DNA of 64,000 bases from Methanosarcina sp. UBA5 (GTDB lineage: Archaea > Halobacteriota > Methanosarcinia > Methanosarcinales > Methanosarcinaceae): NCBI RefSeq assembly GCF_002505485.1, contig NZ_DAVG01000099.1, positions 33,534 through 97,533 of the forward strand, in the 5' to 3' direction. Each line of letters starts with the position of its first letter. The stretch's first letter is position 1. Shown here one piece after another: positions 45,533-55,569 of this stretch. The notes beneath the pieces are model-generated. The model was not told the origin of the DNA. It searched no databases and was given only the letters and a program-made list of their open reading frames with translations. The translations under genes and the position numbers were made by a program.

Positions 45533-46060
45533 ATGTCTTTGATTTCATCTTCTATCAATACCGAACGTTTATGCTTGCTCCCTGCCACCTCGGAGCTGTA
45601 TCTTCTGGAATTGCACGACCGTCCGGCTTTTGCCTCGACTCTCAACGTTTATGTCCCCGATGAATGGCCGCCTGAGCAGATAACGCCTGAAGTGATCGAA
45701 GATTTTCTAGGCCGAATCCAGGCCAGAGAACGCAGAATCTGGAGTTTTTACTGGATTCTCCGCCAGAAAGATCCTCAACAGCCTGTCTTGATAGGCAGTG
45801 GAGGGTTTCTTGCCCATGAGAACGGAACGTTTGAAATCGGGTATTCTGTACTTCCCGAATATCACGGCAGGGGGTATGCAACCGAAGCAGTTCAATCAAT
45901 GGTGCAATGGGCTTCTTCCAGCCTCAAAAGAGACAGTATAGTAGCTTATACATACCCTCATCTGAAAGCCTCAATTCGCGTCCTGGAAAAGAATGGTTTT
46001 CTTTTAAAAGGAAAGGGCCCGGAAGATGGAACCATAGCTTACGAATTTGAATGGAAATGA
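45533..46060 (+). CDS. GNAT family N-acetyltransferase (RimJ/RimL-like)
   Basis: A 175-residue protein. It begins INTERLCLLPATSEL as in Acetyltransf_3 proteins. The acetyl-CoA site is IGYSVLPEYHGRGYATEAVQ (about 103-122), with the R/Q-x-x-G-x-G/A pattern, then a VLEKNGFLLKG end motif. The substrate may be a protein N-terminus or a small amine. No ribosome-binding site precedes ATG 45533, so the transcript may be leaderless. Confidence 0.93.
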   Translation: MSLISSSINTERLCLLPATSELYLLELHDRPAFASTLNVYVPDEWPPEQITPEVIEDFLGRIQARERRIWSFYWILRQKDPQQPVLIGSGGFLAHENGTFEIGYSVLPEYHGRGYATEAVQSMVQWASSSLKRDSIVAYTYPHLKASIRVLEKNGFLLKGKGPEDGTIAYEFEWK

Positions 46061-46631
46061 AGAATCTATCCACAAATATAGAGGAGCTAAAATAAAAGAG
46101 TTTTTACAGAAAATAATTTAAGTACTTCCAGCAAATCCCATAAAACCGCCGTATAAACTCAATTTTATATATTTATAAGTATTATAATAGGTTTGGCATC
46201 TGTGAACTCTTCTTTTAAACACCCTCCATCCATCTCCGTTCCTCCCCCCAAAAGACAGATGCCCTCATTACACTAAAACTTCCTTAATTTTTTACCGAAA
46301 AATGTACGCTATGAAAAAATAACTCTGCCCTTTTGCCTTCCGGTTTACTTTTTTGATCCTTTTCTCTTTCTTTTTTACCTTCTCCTTTTGATCTTTTTTC
46401 TTTCATTCTTTATCTATTTCTTTTGCGTTGATCTATTTTTTTCTTCTTTCTCTTTCTGCCTTCTTCTTTCTATCTCCCTTCTTTCACTTCTCCTTCTTCT
46501 TCTGCATTTATCGTTTTTTAGGAGGAAGGATTTTAAATTGATTGATAGGTATAATAATTAATAATCAGAATCTAATAAAACGGAACAGGCAATAAAATAA
46601 AGATTTCCTCAAAAGAAAAGGAGATGGTACA
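46061..46631. other. Intergenic region with a 200-base pyrimidine tract
   Basis: From about 46320 to 46515 the plus strand is almost all T and C (repeats of CTTCTTTCTC and TTCTTTT). No gene is seen. Confidence 0.6.
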
Positions 46632-46931
46632 TTGACAGAAAATCCATTACAGGTTATTGTGGATCAGGACCCTCAATTATTTACCCTGCTTGAAAATACA
46701 CGCGAACTTGCTTTTGTGGAAGGCGGAATTCCTCTCAAGTACAAATTCCTGCTTGCAATGTCCCTGGATGCGGCTAATGGTGCGGTAAACGGAGTAAAAT
46801 TCCTCGCAAGTCAGGCGATGCAGGCAGGGGCAACAAAAGAAGAAGTAATGCAGGCAATAAGGATAACTCAGTACATTTTTGGAGTTGGAAGCGTTTATAC
46901 AGCCTCAGAAGCCCTGAAGGACATTCTGTAG
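46632..46931 (+). CDS. Carboxymuconolactone decarboxylase family (AhpD-like) protein without CxxC
   Basis: A 99-residue protein from TTG 46632, with AAAAGGAG 9 bases upstream. It has the CMD helical core (VEGGIPLKYKFLLAMSLDA... and QAMQAGATKEEVMQAIRITQ). In AhpD-like members the middle reads ..CxxCxxxH; here it is AANGAVNGVKFL, so both redox cysteines and the His are missing. It is probably a non-redox binding or decarboxylase-type homolog, hexameric or trimeric by family analogy. It is a single gene. Confidence 0.88.
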   Translation: MTENPLQVIVDQDPQLFTLLENTRELAFVEGGIPLKYKFLLAMSLDAANGAVNGVKFLASQAMQAGATKEEVMQAIRITQYIFGVGSVYTASEALKDIL

Positions 46932-47238
46932 ACAATATAAAAGAAGTCCATTACATCGGGAAAGGGGTTTTCTCGCTTCTCTGTGCCGATTTTGGAGCAA
47001 AAAGTAGTCCAAATTCCTGGCATTGAAGCTAAAACCATTACCTTGCTCCAGAATCACACAAATAAATGATTTGAATAACTGTCGTGAGAATAGGGCACTT
47101 TATCATGGTTCCTTACTTCAGAACGATGGAAATATAATTTCAAATACTTCTGTCACAAATATTGTTTTTGATGGTTGTTCAGGGAAATAAAATTACAAGT
47201 ATTTTCTATAAATCAATAGCAGGAGAGCCTGAAAATAT
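46932..47238. other. Intergenic region
   Basis: No gene. A stem TGGAGCAA (about 46991) to TTGCTCCA (about 47043) could act in termination after the CMD gene. Confidence 0.4.
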
Positions 47239-47260
47239 ATCTGCCGCAGATGCGGCAGAT
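47239..47260 (-). terminator. Perfect 10-bp hairpin after the DUF2795-like gene
   Basis: ATCTGCCGCA-GA-TGCGGCAGAT, a GC-rich stem 34 bases after the stop of the minus-strand gene, followed in that direction by ATATTTTC. Confidence 0.5.
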
Positions 47261-47294
47261 TATTAAAACAAATGAAAAAATAAGTCATATTTTT

Positions 47295-47528
47295 TTAGGC
47301 TGGGACCCCCATGTAAGTTTTATGAAGTTCCTCGGCGATATCTTCAGCATTATTGTATTTCTTGTCTGGAAGCATGCCAAGTTCACGCAGTATATCCGGA
47401 ATTGCTTTACTCTTTCTTGCTTGTTCAATAATCCCGTTTCTTTCTATAGGAAAATCTAGATTTTTTAACATCTTTTGAATTTCCACAGGAAGCTCGGTGG
47501 TATATTCGCTTTTACTTTCAGTTTCCAT
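47295..47528 (-). CDS. DUF2795-like small protein
   Basis: A 77-residue acidic-basic protein. NLDFPIERNGIIEQARKSKA, DILRELGMLPDKKYNNAEDI and AEELHK match the DUF2795 pattern (helices, then a LP.r.Y.....v element). GGGGAAATATA precedes ATG 47528. The function of the family is unknown; it resembles small HTH-like folds. It is a single gene with its own terminator hairpin. Confidence 0.75.
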   Translation of the reverse strand: METESKSEYTTELPVEIQKMLKNLDFPIERNGIIEQARKSKAIPDILRELGMLPDKKYNNAEDIAEELHKTYMGVPA

Positions 47529-49056
47529 TATATTTCCCCTTTACTTTTGTTTAGCTCCTTAAATTTTCCTGGTGACATCCGCAGCGTTTCGATGCTCCTT
47601 TTCCGAAGATTATTATATTTTGCAGAATGCCATCTCTATCATTTTTATCTCTAGAACTTAACGACATCTTCCTTCCTTGCAGAATATCAATATTTTTCAA
47701 AGTTTTAGAAGGAAGCTGAACTTTTTAGTATGAATTAAAATGACGAGTTACTATTTAAATCTTAACATCATTCTGAAATAATATGCTAAAAATTAATACT
47801 TTAATTTATTTTAGTAACAATATATCTTGTAGATTAGTAATTTTCCGTGATAATATTAAGAAAAGAGAAATCTGAACAAAAATATGTGTACTTAACGAAA
47901 CAAGAGAGATATTTGAAGCTTGCCTCAGGTCGCAGCAGAGCTCAAAGTCCGTGCAACTGGCTGGTTATCTCACGAAATGCAATGCTGCAACGCGAATTTC
48001 TCGTAAAATTCCACGTGCAGGACGGCTCAAAGCTCAAGAAAATTATCAATATTTTCGATCTATAACCAGCAATTTGAATTTAATGAGCTGCGTGACCAGT
48101 AATACTTGCTTCAAAAGCCATTTAAAGCGTTGGATGTTGCCTGATCTACTTTCCACAATAAAATCTCGCATTTTATAATTATTCCTACTATCGATTTTTA
48201 ATTTAGCATGGATTTATCGGATTTTTATATAGAAGGTAAAAGCAACTATGCGGCATATTTAAAGACCAAAAAAATATCGTTCAATTTTAATTAAATGCCA
48301 CTAAAATCTAAGTTACCTGTATATGTACCAATAATGCGATCAGGAAAAATATTGATTTTCAAAAAATACTGCATAATGGAGGATACTGTTTTAGAATTCC
48401 CAGAGATGAGTCCTGCGCAAAAAAAGTTCATAATATATTAAAGCGTTTTTAAAAGCATGTTCCCAACATTAATAGTTAAAAGTTTCACTGAATTGGGAAT
48501 TCCTGAAATATACACAATTCTTTTCATTATTCTTAGTTTTCATATATTCTTTAGAAAGTTTAGAAAATAGTGAGCGATTAAATAGTCACAGATTTAAAGA
48601 GAGATATTAACACTCTTCCTTGATTTTCCAGAGTAAAATAATACAAGGAGTAAGAAGTTTCAAAAAAATAATTATATAATTAAGTGTTGTACTATTTTTC
48701 TCTCTAGTATATTTCTAGTATTACATTAATGTATGATATTCGGATATCAAACATATAAGTCAGGGAATCTCCGGAAAAACAGGTGAATGTTATCCGAAAA
48801 TAGCATATCTTTTCGAATAAAAATTTGATTTTTATATAGAATCCGGATATTTTTTTACCTGAATTTAGATATTTTTACCTGAATTTAGATATTTTACCTG
48901 AATCTAATAGAGTTTTTGGATGAACAATTTCCGTTTTTACAAAGTTACAATACTTTATTTCTTTAATAATGTTATAATAACGTATAATTACGTTAATAAC
49001 GTCATTTTAAAGGCAGAAAGTAAAATGAAAGAAATAGGGAGTAAGGGGGGAAGTGG
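47529..49056. other. 1.5-kb intergenic region
   Basis: AT-rich. Plus 47847-48178 is open in two frames with Arg/Lys-rich protein but no motif or ribosome-binding site; possibly a remnant. Just upstream of the next gene lie AACGTA-TAAT-TACGTT (48979-48994) and an overlapping ACGTTA-ATAACGT, a likely operator. Confidence 0.45.
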
Positions 49057-50271
49057 ATACTTTACAGAAGGATTCCAAAGAACGGGGATGAGCTTTCAAT
49101 ACTTGGTTTCGGATGCATGCACCTCCCCGTAAAAGATGGCAAGCTTGACAGAGATAAGGGAAAGCACCAGATTCTCTATGCGATTGACCATGGAGTCAAT
49201 TATATAGATACGGCCTGGACATACCATCTGGGAGAAAATGAACTATTTCTTGGGTCGATTCTTGCAGATGGATATCGGGAAAAGATTAAACTTGCTACAA
49301 AACTTCCCTCGTGGATAATAAAAAGCAGGGAAGATATGGACAGAATCCTGAACGCCCAGCTTGAGAGACTCAGGACAGATCATATCGATTATTATCTTGT
49401 GCACTCACTTATCGGGACTTTGTGGAGCAGGCTGGAAAGCCTCGGCGTAACCGATTTCCTTGACAGAGCAAAGGCTGACGGCCGAATTGTCAATGCCGGC
49501 TTTTCTTTCCATGCGTCTATTGAGGATTTTAAGCAAATTCTGGATGCATATCCCTGGACTTTCTGCCAGATACAGTATAACTTTCTGGATAGCAAGAACC
49601 AGGCCGGTATTGAAGGGCTCAAGTACGCAGCTTCAAAAGGCCTGGGCATTATTATTATGGAACCTCTGCGCGGGGGCAAACTTACTAGGCTGATACCTCC
49701 CGAAATAAAAGATATATGGAATGAAGCCCCTGTAAAACGTACGCCTGCAGAATGGGCTCTTCGCTGGGTATGGAACCACTCTGAAGTCACGGTTGTGCTT
49801 TCAGGCATGAATGAGGAGTCCCATATAGAAGAGAACCTGAAAATTGCAGCTGAAGCCTATCCTAACTCCCTGACCGAAGCCGAACTCCAGCTTGTTGACA
49901 GAGTTGAGCAGAAATACCGCAAGCTTATGAATACAGGATGTACAGGCTGCAGGTACTGTCTAACCTGCCCTTCAGGCGTGGATATTCCTGGCTGTTTTGA
50001 AATCTACGACAACGTGTACCTTTCGGGCGATGAAGAAGAAGGCAAGCTCATGTATGCAGCAAAACCAGGCGGAATAATAAGAGGGGGTGTCCTTGGCTAC
50101 GCTTCCCAGTGCATCCAGTGCGGGCAGTGCGTTGAAAAATGCCCGCAGCACCTGGATATACCTGCTTTACTTAAGATTATTAAAGAAAAATTTGAAGGCC
50201 CTGACCTGGAAATCTGGAAAGACGCTGCAAGAGAAAAATTCAGGAAGGATCAGAAGTTAAAAGTTATTTGA
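49057..50271 (+). CDS. Aldo/keto reductase with C-terminal 4Fe-4S domain, copy 1 (ATA start)
   Basis: A 404-residue protein read from ATA 49057, which aligns with the ATG of the paralog (LYR.xPxNGDELSILGFGCM) and has GGGGGG 6 bases upstream. A TAA closes the frame just before, and the first ATG (49117) would remove the first strand of the barrel. The TIM-barrel AKR has YIDTAWTYH (Asp, Tyr), ATKLP (Lys) and YYLVHSL (His). The C-terminal part has CTGCRYCLTCPSGVDIPGC and CIQCGQCVEKCP, two cysteine clusters for 4Fe-4S centres. It probably reduces carbonyls using ferredoxin or NAD(P)H. Confidence 0.93.
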   Translation: MLYRRIPKNGDELSILGFGCMHLPVKDGKLDRDKGKHQILYAIDHGVNYIDTAWTYHLGENELFLGSILADGYREKIKLATKLPSWIIKSREDMDRILNAQLERLRTDHIDYYLVHSLIGTLWSRLESLGVTDFLDRAKADGRIVNAGFSFHASIEDFKQILDAYPWTFCQIQYNFLDSKNQAGIEGLKYAASKGLGIIIMEPLRGGKLTRLIPPEIKDIWNEAPVKRTPAEWALRWVWNHSEVTVVLSGMNEESHIEENLKIAAEAYPNSLTEAELQLVDRVEQKYRKLMNTGCTGCRYCLTCPSGVDIPGCFEIYDNVYLSGDEEEGKLMYAAKPGGIIRGGVLGYASQCIQCGQCVEKCPQHLDIPALLKIIKEKFEGPDLEIWKDAAREKFRKDQKLKVI

Positions 50272-50898
50272 GGCCTGAAAATCCTCCCAAATGTATTCCC
50301 GCTACAACGTCGCGATTACACCATAACTCCCAAGAAACCTCGATTTTCTATGATCCCGTAGCTAGTTCAGGCGGGAAAAAGGCCTACTAAAGAGTTAATG
50401 ACAAAAACACGAAAAAAACAGTTTCCATATTTCTTGTGTCGAGATTTTCCCCTATTGAATGAAGTCTTATAAATTCACCCTTTGAGTGTGAGTAAGTAGT
50501 GGTTTTACTTATCCCTAAATCAATCTTCTTGGCTCAACTCATTATCTTCATTATAATTTAGCCTTCTTGAACGCAACCGTTGACCCGCAACCGTTGCGCC
50601 GGTTGATCACGCCGCTGCTAGGGTTTTCGATAAAACCTTTTTTGAAAAGATTTTCAATCAAGCCGTTTCAAAAAAGGTTTGCATAGTGACTCGATAAGAA
50701 ATTCGGGTAAATCAGTCTTCATGAGCAAGTTGAAAATGCAGCCTTTTTTACTCCAAAATTATCCCTGTTGGCTCAGCTAAATATCTTCTTTATAATTCAG
50801 CCCTCTTGAGCGAAGCGAAAAGGGCTCCGTCCTCCCGAGACGGGACTCGGGGTGGAAAACTATAAAAAATCAAGGGAACAATTTAAAATAGAAAGGTA
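50272..50898. other. Intergenic region with mobile-repeat-like DNA
   Basis: No gene. It carries the dispersed TTGATCACGCCGCT repeat and a long inverted repeat, and a second GC-rich stretch (GGGCTCCGTCCTCCCGAGAC) at about 50830. Confidence 0.55.
50609..50680. repeat. Dispersed repeat with 15-bp inverted repeat, copy 1
   Basis: GGTTGATCACGCCGCT, then AAACCTTTTTTGAAA (50633-50647) paired with TTTCAAAAAAGGTTT (50666-50680). A related element with TTGATCACGCCGCT and a CAAGCCTTTT hairpin is at 63937-63987. Confidence 0.65.
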
Positions 50899-52101
50899 AT
50901 GGAAATGCTTTACCGAAAAATGCCACAGAACGGAGACGAACTTTCTATACTTGGGTTCGGGTGCATGCGCCTTGCTGTCAGGGATGGAAAGATCGATGAG
51001 GAAAGAGCCACCCGCCAGGTGCGTTATGCGATCGGCCACGGAGTAAACTATATCGACACGGCCTGGCCGTATCACATGGGAGAAAGCGAGCCTTTCCTTG
51101 GGCGGGCCCTTGCCGGCGGATACCGCAAAAAGGTCATGCTTGCTACAAAACTTCCATCCTGGACAATAAAAAACAGAGAGGACATGGACAGGATCCTGAA
51201 TGCCCAGCTTGAAAGGCTGAATACTGACCATATTGATTATTATCTTGTGCACGGACTTGTGAGGCTTTTATGGGACAAAATGGAAACGATTGATATTCTG
51301 GGCTTTCTTGACAGGGCAAAGGCTGACGGACGAATTATCAACGCTGGCTTTTCTTTCCACGGGTCGGTTGACGATTTCAAACAGATTGTGGATGCATATC
51401 CCTGGACCTTCTGCCAGATACAGTATAACTTTCTAGACGAAAAAAACCAGGCAGGAACAGAAGGGCTTGAGTATGCCGCTTCAAAAGGCCTGGGAGTCAT
51501 TATTATGGAACCCTTGCGCGGAGGCAAGCTGACAAATCCCGTGCCCCCTGAAGTGCAGGAAATCTGGAATAAAGCGCCTGTGAAGCGTACACCTGCAGAA
51601 TGGGCCCTTCGCTGGGTCTGGAACCGACCCGAGGTCACAGTTGTGCTTTCAGGCATGAATGAGGAGACCCACATCGAAGAAAACCTGAGAATCGCATCTG
51701 AAGCTTATCCTAACTCTCTGACCGAAGCCGAACTGCAGCTTGTAAAAAAAGTAGAACAGAAATACAGGAAACTTATGAAAACCGGCTGCACAGGCTGCAG
51801 ATATTGTTTACCCTGCCCTTCAGGCGTGGATATTCCAGGCTGTTTTGAGATTTATGATAATTTATACCTGTCAGGTAATGAAAGTGAAGCAAAACTTATG
51901 TATGTGTCAAAACCAGGTGGAATAATAAGAGGTGATGTGCCAGGGTATGCTTCCCAGTGCGTCCAGTGCGGACAATGCGTTGAAAAATGTCCACAGCACC
52001 TAGATATTCCTTCACTGCTCGAAGCAGTGAAGGAAAAGTTTGAGGGAAAAGATATCAGAGGATGGAAAATCGTGGCAAAAAAGACATTTGGGAAGGAATA
52101 A
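50899..52101 (+). CDS. Aldo/keto reductase with C-terminal 4Fe-4S domain, copy 2
   Basis: A 400-residue protein closely related to copy 1 along the full length. Barrel motifs are LGFGCMRL, YIDTAWPYH, ATKLP, YYLVHGL and ALRWVWN. The Fe-S domain has CTGCRYCLPCPSGVDIPGC and CVQCGQCVEKCP. ATG 50899 or ATG 50905 (MLYRKMP) may start; the second is the position where copy 1 has ATA. It lies about 630 bases after copy 1 in the same direction, each with its own leader. Duplicate enzymes of this type are frequent in Methanosarcina. The natural substrate is unknown. Confidence 0.95.
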   Translation: MEMLYRKMPQNGDELSILGFGCMRLAVRDGKIDEERATRQVRYAIGHGVNYIDTAWPYHMGESEPFLGRALAGGYRKKVMLATKLPSWTIKNREDMDRILNAQLERLNTDHIDYYLVHGLVRLLWDKMETIDILGFLDRAKADGRIINAGFSFHGSVDDFKQIVDAYPWTFCQIQYNFLDEKNQAGTEGLEYAASKGLGVIIMEPLRGGKLTNPVPPEVQEIWNKAPVKRTPAEWALRWVWNRPEVTVVLSGMNEETHIEENLRIASEAYPNSLTEAELQLVKKVEQKYRKLMKTGCTGCRYCLPCPSGVDIPGCFEIYDNLYLSGNESEAKLMYVSKPGGIIRGDVPGYASQCVQCGQCVEKCPQHLDIPSLLEAVKEKFEGKDIRGWKIVAKKTFGKE

Positions 52102-52249
52102 AAAGGTGTTTTGGGAAGCAATAAAGGAGTTTTGTAAGAAATAAAGGTCAAATCACAAGGCACTTATCTTTTTAGTCTGTTATTGCACCAACATTGAAAC
52201 AACTGCCCTAGATAAACAACTGCCCTAATTCCTTTAATCTATTTTTCAT

Positions 52250-52816
52250 TCAACATTCCTTTCCTATCGAAAAAGCTTTTCCAAGACTACACCCAACGCC
52301 ATAATAGTCTCTACTTCCCGGGTTATATATAACAGGTCTGATTTTCTCAATATTAGGGTTTCCGTTTTCATCGAGCACGGATTCATCGGCTTTGATGTCC
52401 AGGATTTCTCCTACAAACAGGGTGTGAAGCCCTATCTCAAGAGTGTGCAGAAGTTTGCATTCGAGGACAACCGGAAATTCACCTACATAAGGGGCAGGCA
52501 CAAGCTCACTTCTTACCGGCGTCAGGCAGGTTGCCTCAAACTTATCTTCATCCCTCCCACTTGTGATACCGAAGTGATCGGCCTGTTTTACATAAGCTTC
52601 CGACGGAATACTGATCGTAAATGCTCTGTTTTCCATGATACCAGCATAAGTGTAAGTCGCTTTTCTTAAGGATACACTGATGCATGGAGGGTTCGAACAG
52701 CAGATTCCTCCCCAGGCTGCAGTCATGGCATTGGGCTTTCCATTCATGTCATAGGTGCCGACAACCCAGGCTGGAGTCGGAAATGCAAGTGGCTTTGCTC
52801 CTATTGATTGTTTCAT
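52250..52816 (-). CDS. Flavin reductase-like domain protein (flavoredoxin type)
   Basis: A 188-residue FMN-binding split-barrel protein. PAWVVGTYDMNGKPNAMTAA, GGICCSNPPCISVSLRKATY and FTISIPSEAYVKQADHFGI are the flavin-reductase-like core; the end GCSLGKAFSIGKEC has two cysteines. Flavoredoxins of methanogens and sulfate reducers shuttle electrons from ferredoxin or F420 enzymes. The neighbour is a 4Fe-4S aldo/keto reductase in convergent orientation. The ribosome-binding site is weak. Confidence 0.93.
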   Translation of the reverse strand: MKQSIGAKPLAFPTPAWVVGTYDMNGKPNAMTAAWGGICCSNPPCISVSLRKATYTYAGIMENRAFTISIPSEAYVKQADHFGITSGRDEDKFEATCLTPVRSELVPAPYVGEFPVVLECKLLHTLEIGLHTLFVGEILDIKADESVLDENGNPNIEKIRPVIYNPGSRDYYGVGCSLGKAFSIGKEC

Positions 52817-53261
52817 GCTTTTATTTTTCTTTTTGAGAATATATAAGTATGTTTTGTATTATCAGTAGGCAAGGATTCTATAAATTGTGCTCTTTTTGGT
52901 TAAATTAAGAAAGTATTATAGTAGAGTATATAACTAAAAGTGTAAATCCCCTTAATATAATCATCTTAAAAATAATATATGTCTTTAGGGGATAATAATC
53001 AGGTTGTGTCCCTAAGTTACTGGACCGGAACTCTGAACGTTAACAATTCCTTTAAACTCTATATATGATCAGTTATTTTTTCCGCCATCTCTGGAGTTCT
53101 TTGGAATCATTTTCTATTTTGAGAGTCAATTTTTAATTTCAGAGGATCGTGAGTTTTTGTAAAGTTATACCATGCCTGAAAAAAAATCAAAGACATTCTG
53201 ATGAATTTTCATATTTTACTGAGAACGATTTTTTGTTTTTAAAGCATTATTACCAGTTTTG
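52817..53261. other. AT-rich intergenic region
   Basis: No gene. Plus 53149-53361 overlaps the end of the next minus-strand gene and is a shadow. Confidence 0.45.
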
Positions 53262-54695
53262 TCAAAACCTCCATTCTTCTGCTGTTTTCTTAAACTCTTC
53301 TCCTGCTATTTTCTTAAACTCTTCAATCTCCTCTTCAGAACACCCACATAACTTTTTGTAAGCATCTTTAATCTCAATATTATTCTGCCTTGCTAATGTT
53401 TCTGCCTTTTTTTTGCAGTCGCAGATTTTCTCAAAGGCCTTTTTTGGATCGCATTTTATCAGATCATCAATGGTTTTTATATTTGCAAAATAATGAAGTT
53501 TGAATGCCAGATCTTTGTTCATTTTGAGTTTTGTGACAAATTCCGATTCATCCATCTCCATATAGTATCTTGCTTTGTGTATATAAAAGTTAATTTGATT
53601 TATTGAGTAGTTGCCAACTCTTCCTTCCTGTTTTTTAAGCAAACTGCCCGTTCCTTCTACCAGGTTTCGAGTATCAAGGTTTACTTTCTTACTAATTCCC
53701 TCAGCATCGTATCTTGCAAGTTCTTCTATTGTCCTTATCTTTGCACTGTACAGCATACATGCCAGATCTTCATCTAATCCGAGTATCTTAACAAAGTCTG
53801 ATTCTTCAACATCATATTCAGTCCTGAATTTTAACTCATCTTTGTCGTACTTGGGAAGAAGTGCTTGAACCCCTAAATAAACCCATTTTTCTACTGATTT
53901 TGTAAAGAAACCCGCAAAAAAGGAAAAAATGAATATAAAAATTTCATTTTTCGGGTCAATACCTGTTGGATTTTGAAAAGGGAGTGTATAAATGCCTATT
54001 AACGCTATAAAGGGTGCAATTAGAATTCTCCTAACATATGACCAGGCAATGTTCATCTTTTTATACTCAGGAATGAGCTGTCTATAAGTTTCTTCAATAC
54101 TTAATAGGAGATAAGAAATAACTCCAGCAGTTGATGCAAATATTATGTAGATTGGAAACTCCAATTCCTCTATTCCATAAAATGTAATACTCTCGATGTC
54201 ATGCTGATAAAAATAAAAAAGCATCATGGGCCATATTAAAATTGCAGAAATAACAATGAAATTCCTTACTATATCGTGAAGATTCATTATTGGGTTGTTT
54301 TCATTCTCTTTTTTCCCCTTAGAGAATACCTCATAATAAATGATAACACCTAAGATAAAAAATAACACAATAACAAAGAAATACCGGATTATGGTTGAGA
54401 TCAAATTCAATTGTAAAAGCCATAATAGTAATGCTAAAAGTATAAAAACTACAAAACAGAAGTTCATTCTTTCGAAAAACCGGCACATCCAACACAAAAA
54501 AAGAAGGTAACCGACTAAAATAGGTAGTATCAAAACCCATTGAAATGGATGTATTTTGTTTATTGTACCATTTGCTGTTCCATTAACTGTATCATTTAAA
54601 TTCGTATTTGTTTCTGCTGCACAAATCCCCTGAGCCAGCAGACTAAAAATGAATATTATTCCTAAAAATTTACAGGCTCTCCCAGCTCTTTCCAT
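53262..54695 (-). CDS. Multi-pass membrane protein with C-terminal helical repeats
   Basis: A 477-residue protein. A signal peptide (1-27, ending CAAET) is followed by an Asn/Thr-rich external segment. Seven to eight TM segments lie between about 50 and 290 (YLLFLCWMC, FVVFILLALLLWLLQ and so on). The cytoplasmic C-terminal half (300-477) holds two helix-hairpin-helix-like modules: FVKILGLDEDLACMLYSAKI (with IRTIEELARYD) and FVTKLKMNKDLAFKLHYFAN (with IKTIDDLIKCD). These resemble the DUF4332 fold. The end carries two copies of EEFKK. I cannot assign a function. It stands alone. Confidence 0.75.
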   Translation of the reverse strand: MERAGRACKFLGIIFIFSLLAQGICAAETNTNLNDTVNGTANGTINKIHPFQWVLILPILVGYLLFLCWMCRFFERMNFCFVVFILLALLLWLLQLNLISTIIRYFFVIVLFFILGVIIYYEVFSKGKKENENNPIMNLHDIVRNFIVISAILIWPMMLFYFYQHDIESITFYGIEELEFPIYIIFASTAGVISYLLLSIEETYRQLIPEYKKMNIAWSYVRRILIAPFIALIGIYTLPFQNPTGIDPKNEIFIFIFSFFAGFFTKSVEKWVYLGVQALLPKYDKDELKFRTEYDVEESDFVKILGLDEDLACMLYSAKIRTIEELARYDAEGISKKVNLDTRNLVEGTGSLLKKQEGRVGNYSINQINFYIHKARYYMEMDESEFVTKLKMNKDLAFKLHYFANIKTIDDLIKCDPKKAFEKICDCKKKAETLARQNNIEIKDAYKKLCGCSEEEIEEFKKIAGEEFKKTAEEWRF

Positions 54696-55461
54696 AACTA
54701 TTAATTTGTATTTTAGACTATATATATACAGGATTACAACTATTTCTAATCATTATTCAGATCGCAGATCCTTAATCCCTGCCTCTCTCACAATATAGGT
54801 ATTTTTGCATATCCCGCCAAAATGAGGGAATTAGCACGACTATACTCAGATTGAGTTATAATGAAATTTTACATATGTTAATGATTGGAAAATAGGTGTA
54901 TAAAAGAGAATTTTAGTCAACATAATGCTAATCCCTTATTTTGGGGTAATACCAGCGTCTCTGTCAGCATGTGCCAATTTTCGTAAAAGACGTATCAATG
55001 AACACTCTAGATTCTGGCAAAGTATTTGAAACAAACTTGACTGTCTCAAAGATATTCTCCACGTAAATTAAACCCAATTAATTCTGTAAAAATTTAAATT
55101 ATTTTCTTAAAATCTGCAACTATATGCCATTTTTAAACACTTATATCCTTACTCTACTTTTCATAATGATTTCATCTATTATTATACACGGAACTTATCT
55201 GTACTTATATACATAGAGCTCATCTGTAATTAAATTCCTATAAAGTTTGTTTTCTTTACTCCTTCTAAAGATTTTTTTTCTCTGCAGAGTATTAAAGACA
55301 GTTTTTCAATGAAGGGTTGCTGCACCATTTTCAATTATTTCCTGTTTTTTTCGTCGGGCACTTAACAGCCCAGCTAATTGGCGTTCAGTTGGAAATTATT
55401 GGATATTTTGTATAGTTGCCGTTATATAATATGCGAGCTATAAGATAGATACAGGAGTATT
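54696..55461. other. AT-rich intergenic region
   Basis: About 760 bases without a recognisable gene. A GCACTTAACAGCCCAGC stretch near 55358 is a GC-richer island. Confidence 0.45.
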
Positions 55462-55569
55462 ATGATTCACTACTCCCCTTTCCGGAGAAGAATTACAATA
55501 AGGGACTTATCAATGGGACTCTCCGATAAGGGAGAAATTGTGGGGTGCAAGATTGAAAAATATGAATAA
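55462..55569 (+). CDS. Short upstream ORF, possibly coupled to the next gene
   Basis: 35 codons (MIHYSPFRRRITIRDLSMGL...) starting 5 bases after CAGGAG. Its TAA (55567-55569) overlaps the ATG of the next gene (ATGAATAA), a typical translational-coupling layout. It may be a leader peptide or a real small basic protein. Confidence 0.4.
   Translation: MIHYSPFRRRITIRDLSMGLSDKGEIVGCKIEKYE

Noticed and set aside
47847..48178. Two overlapping plus-strand ORFs
   Set aside because: No ribosome site, motif or family pattern; possible remnants only.
53149..53361. Plus-strand ORF of 70 codons
   Set aside because: Overlaps the 3' end of the membrane protein gene on the other strand and has no features.
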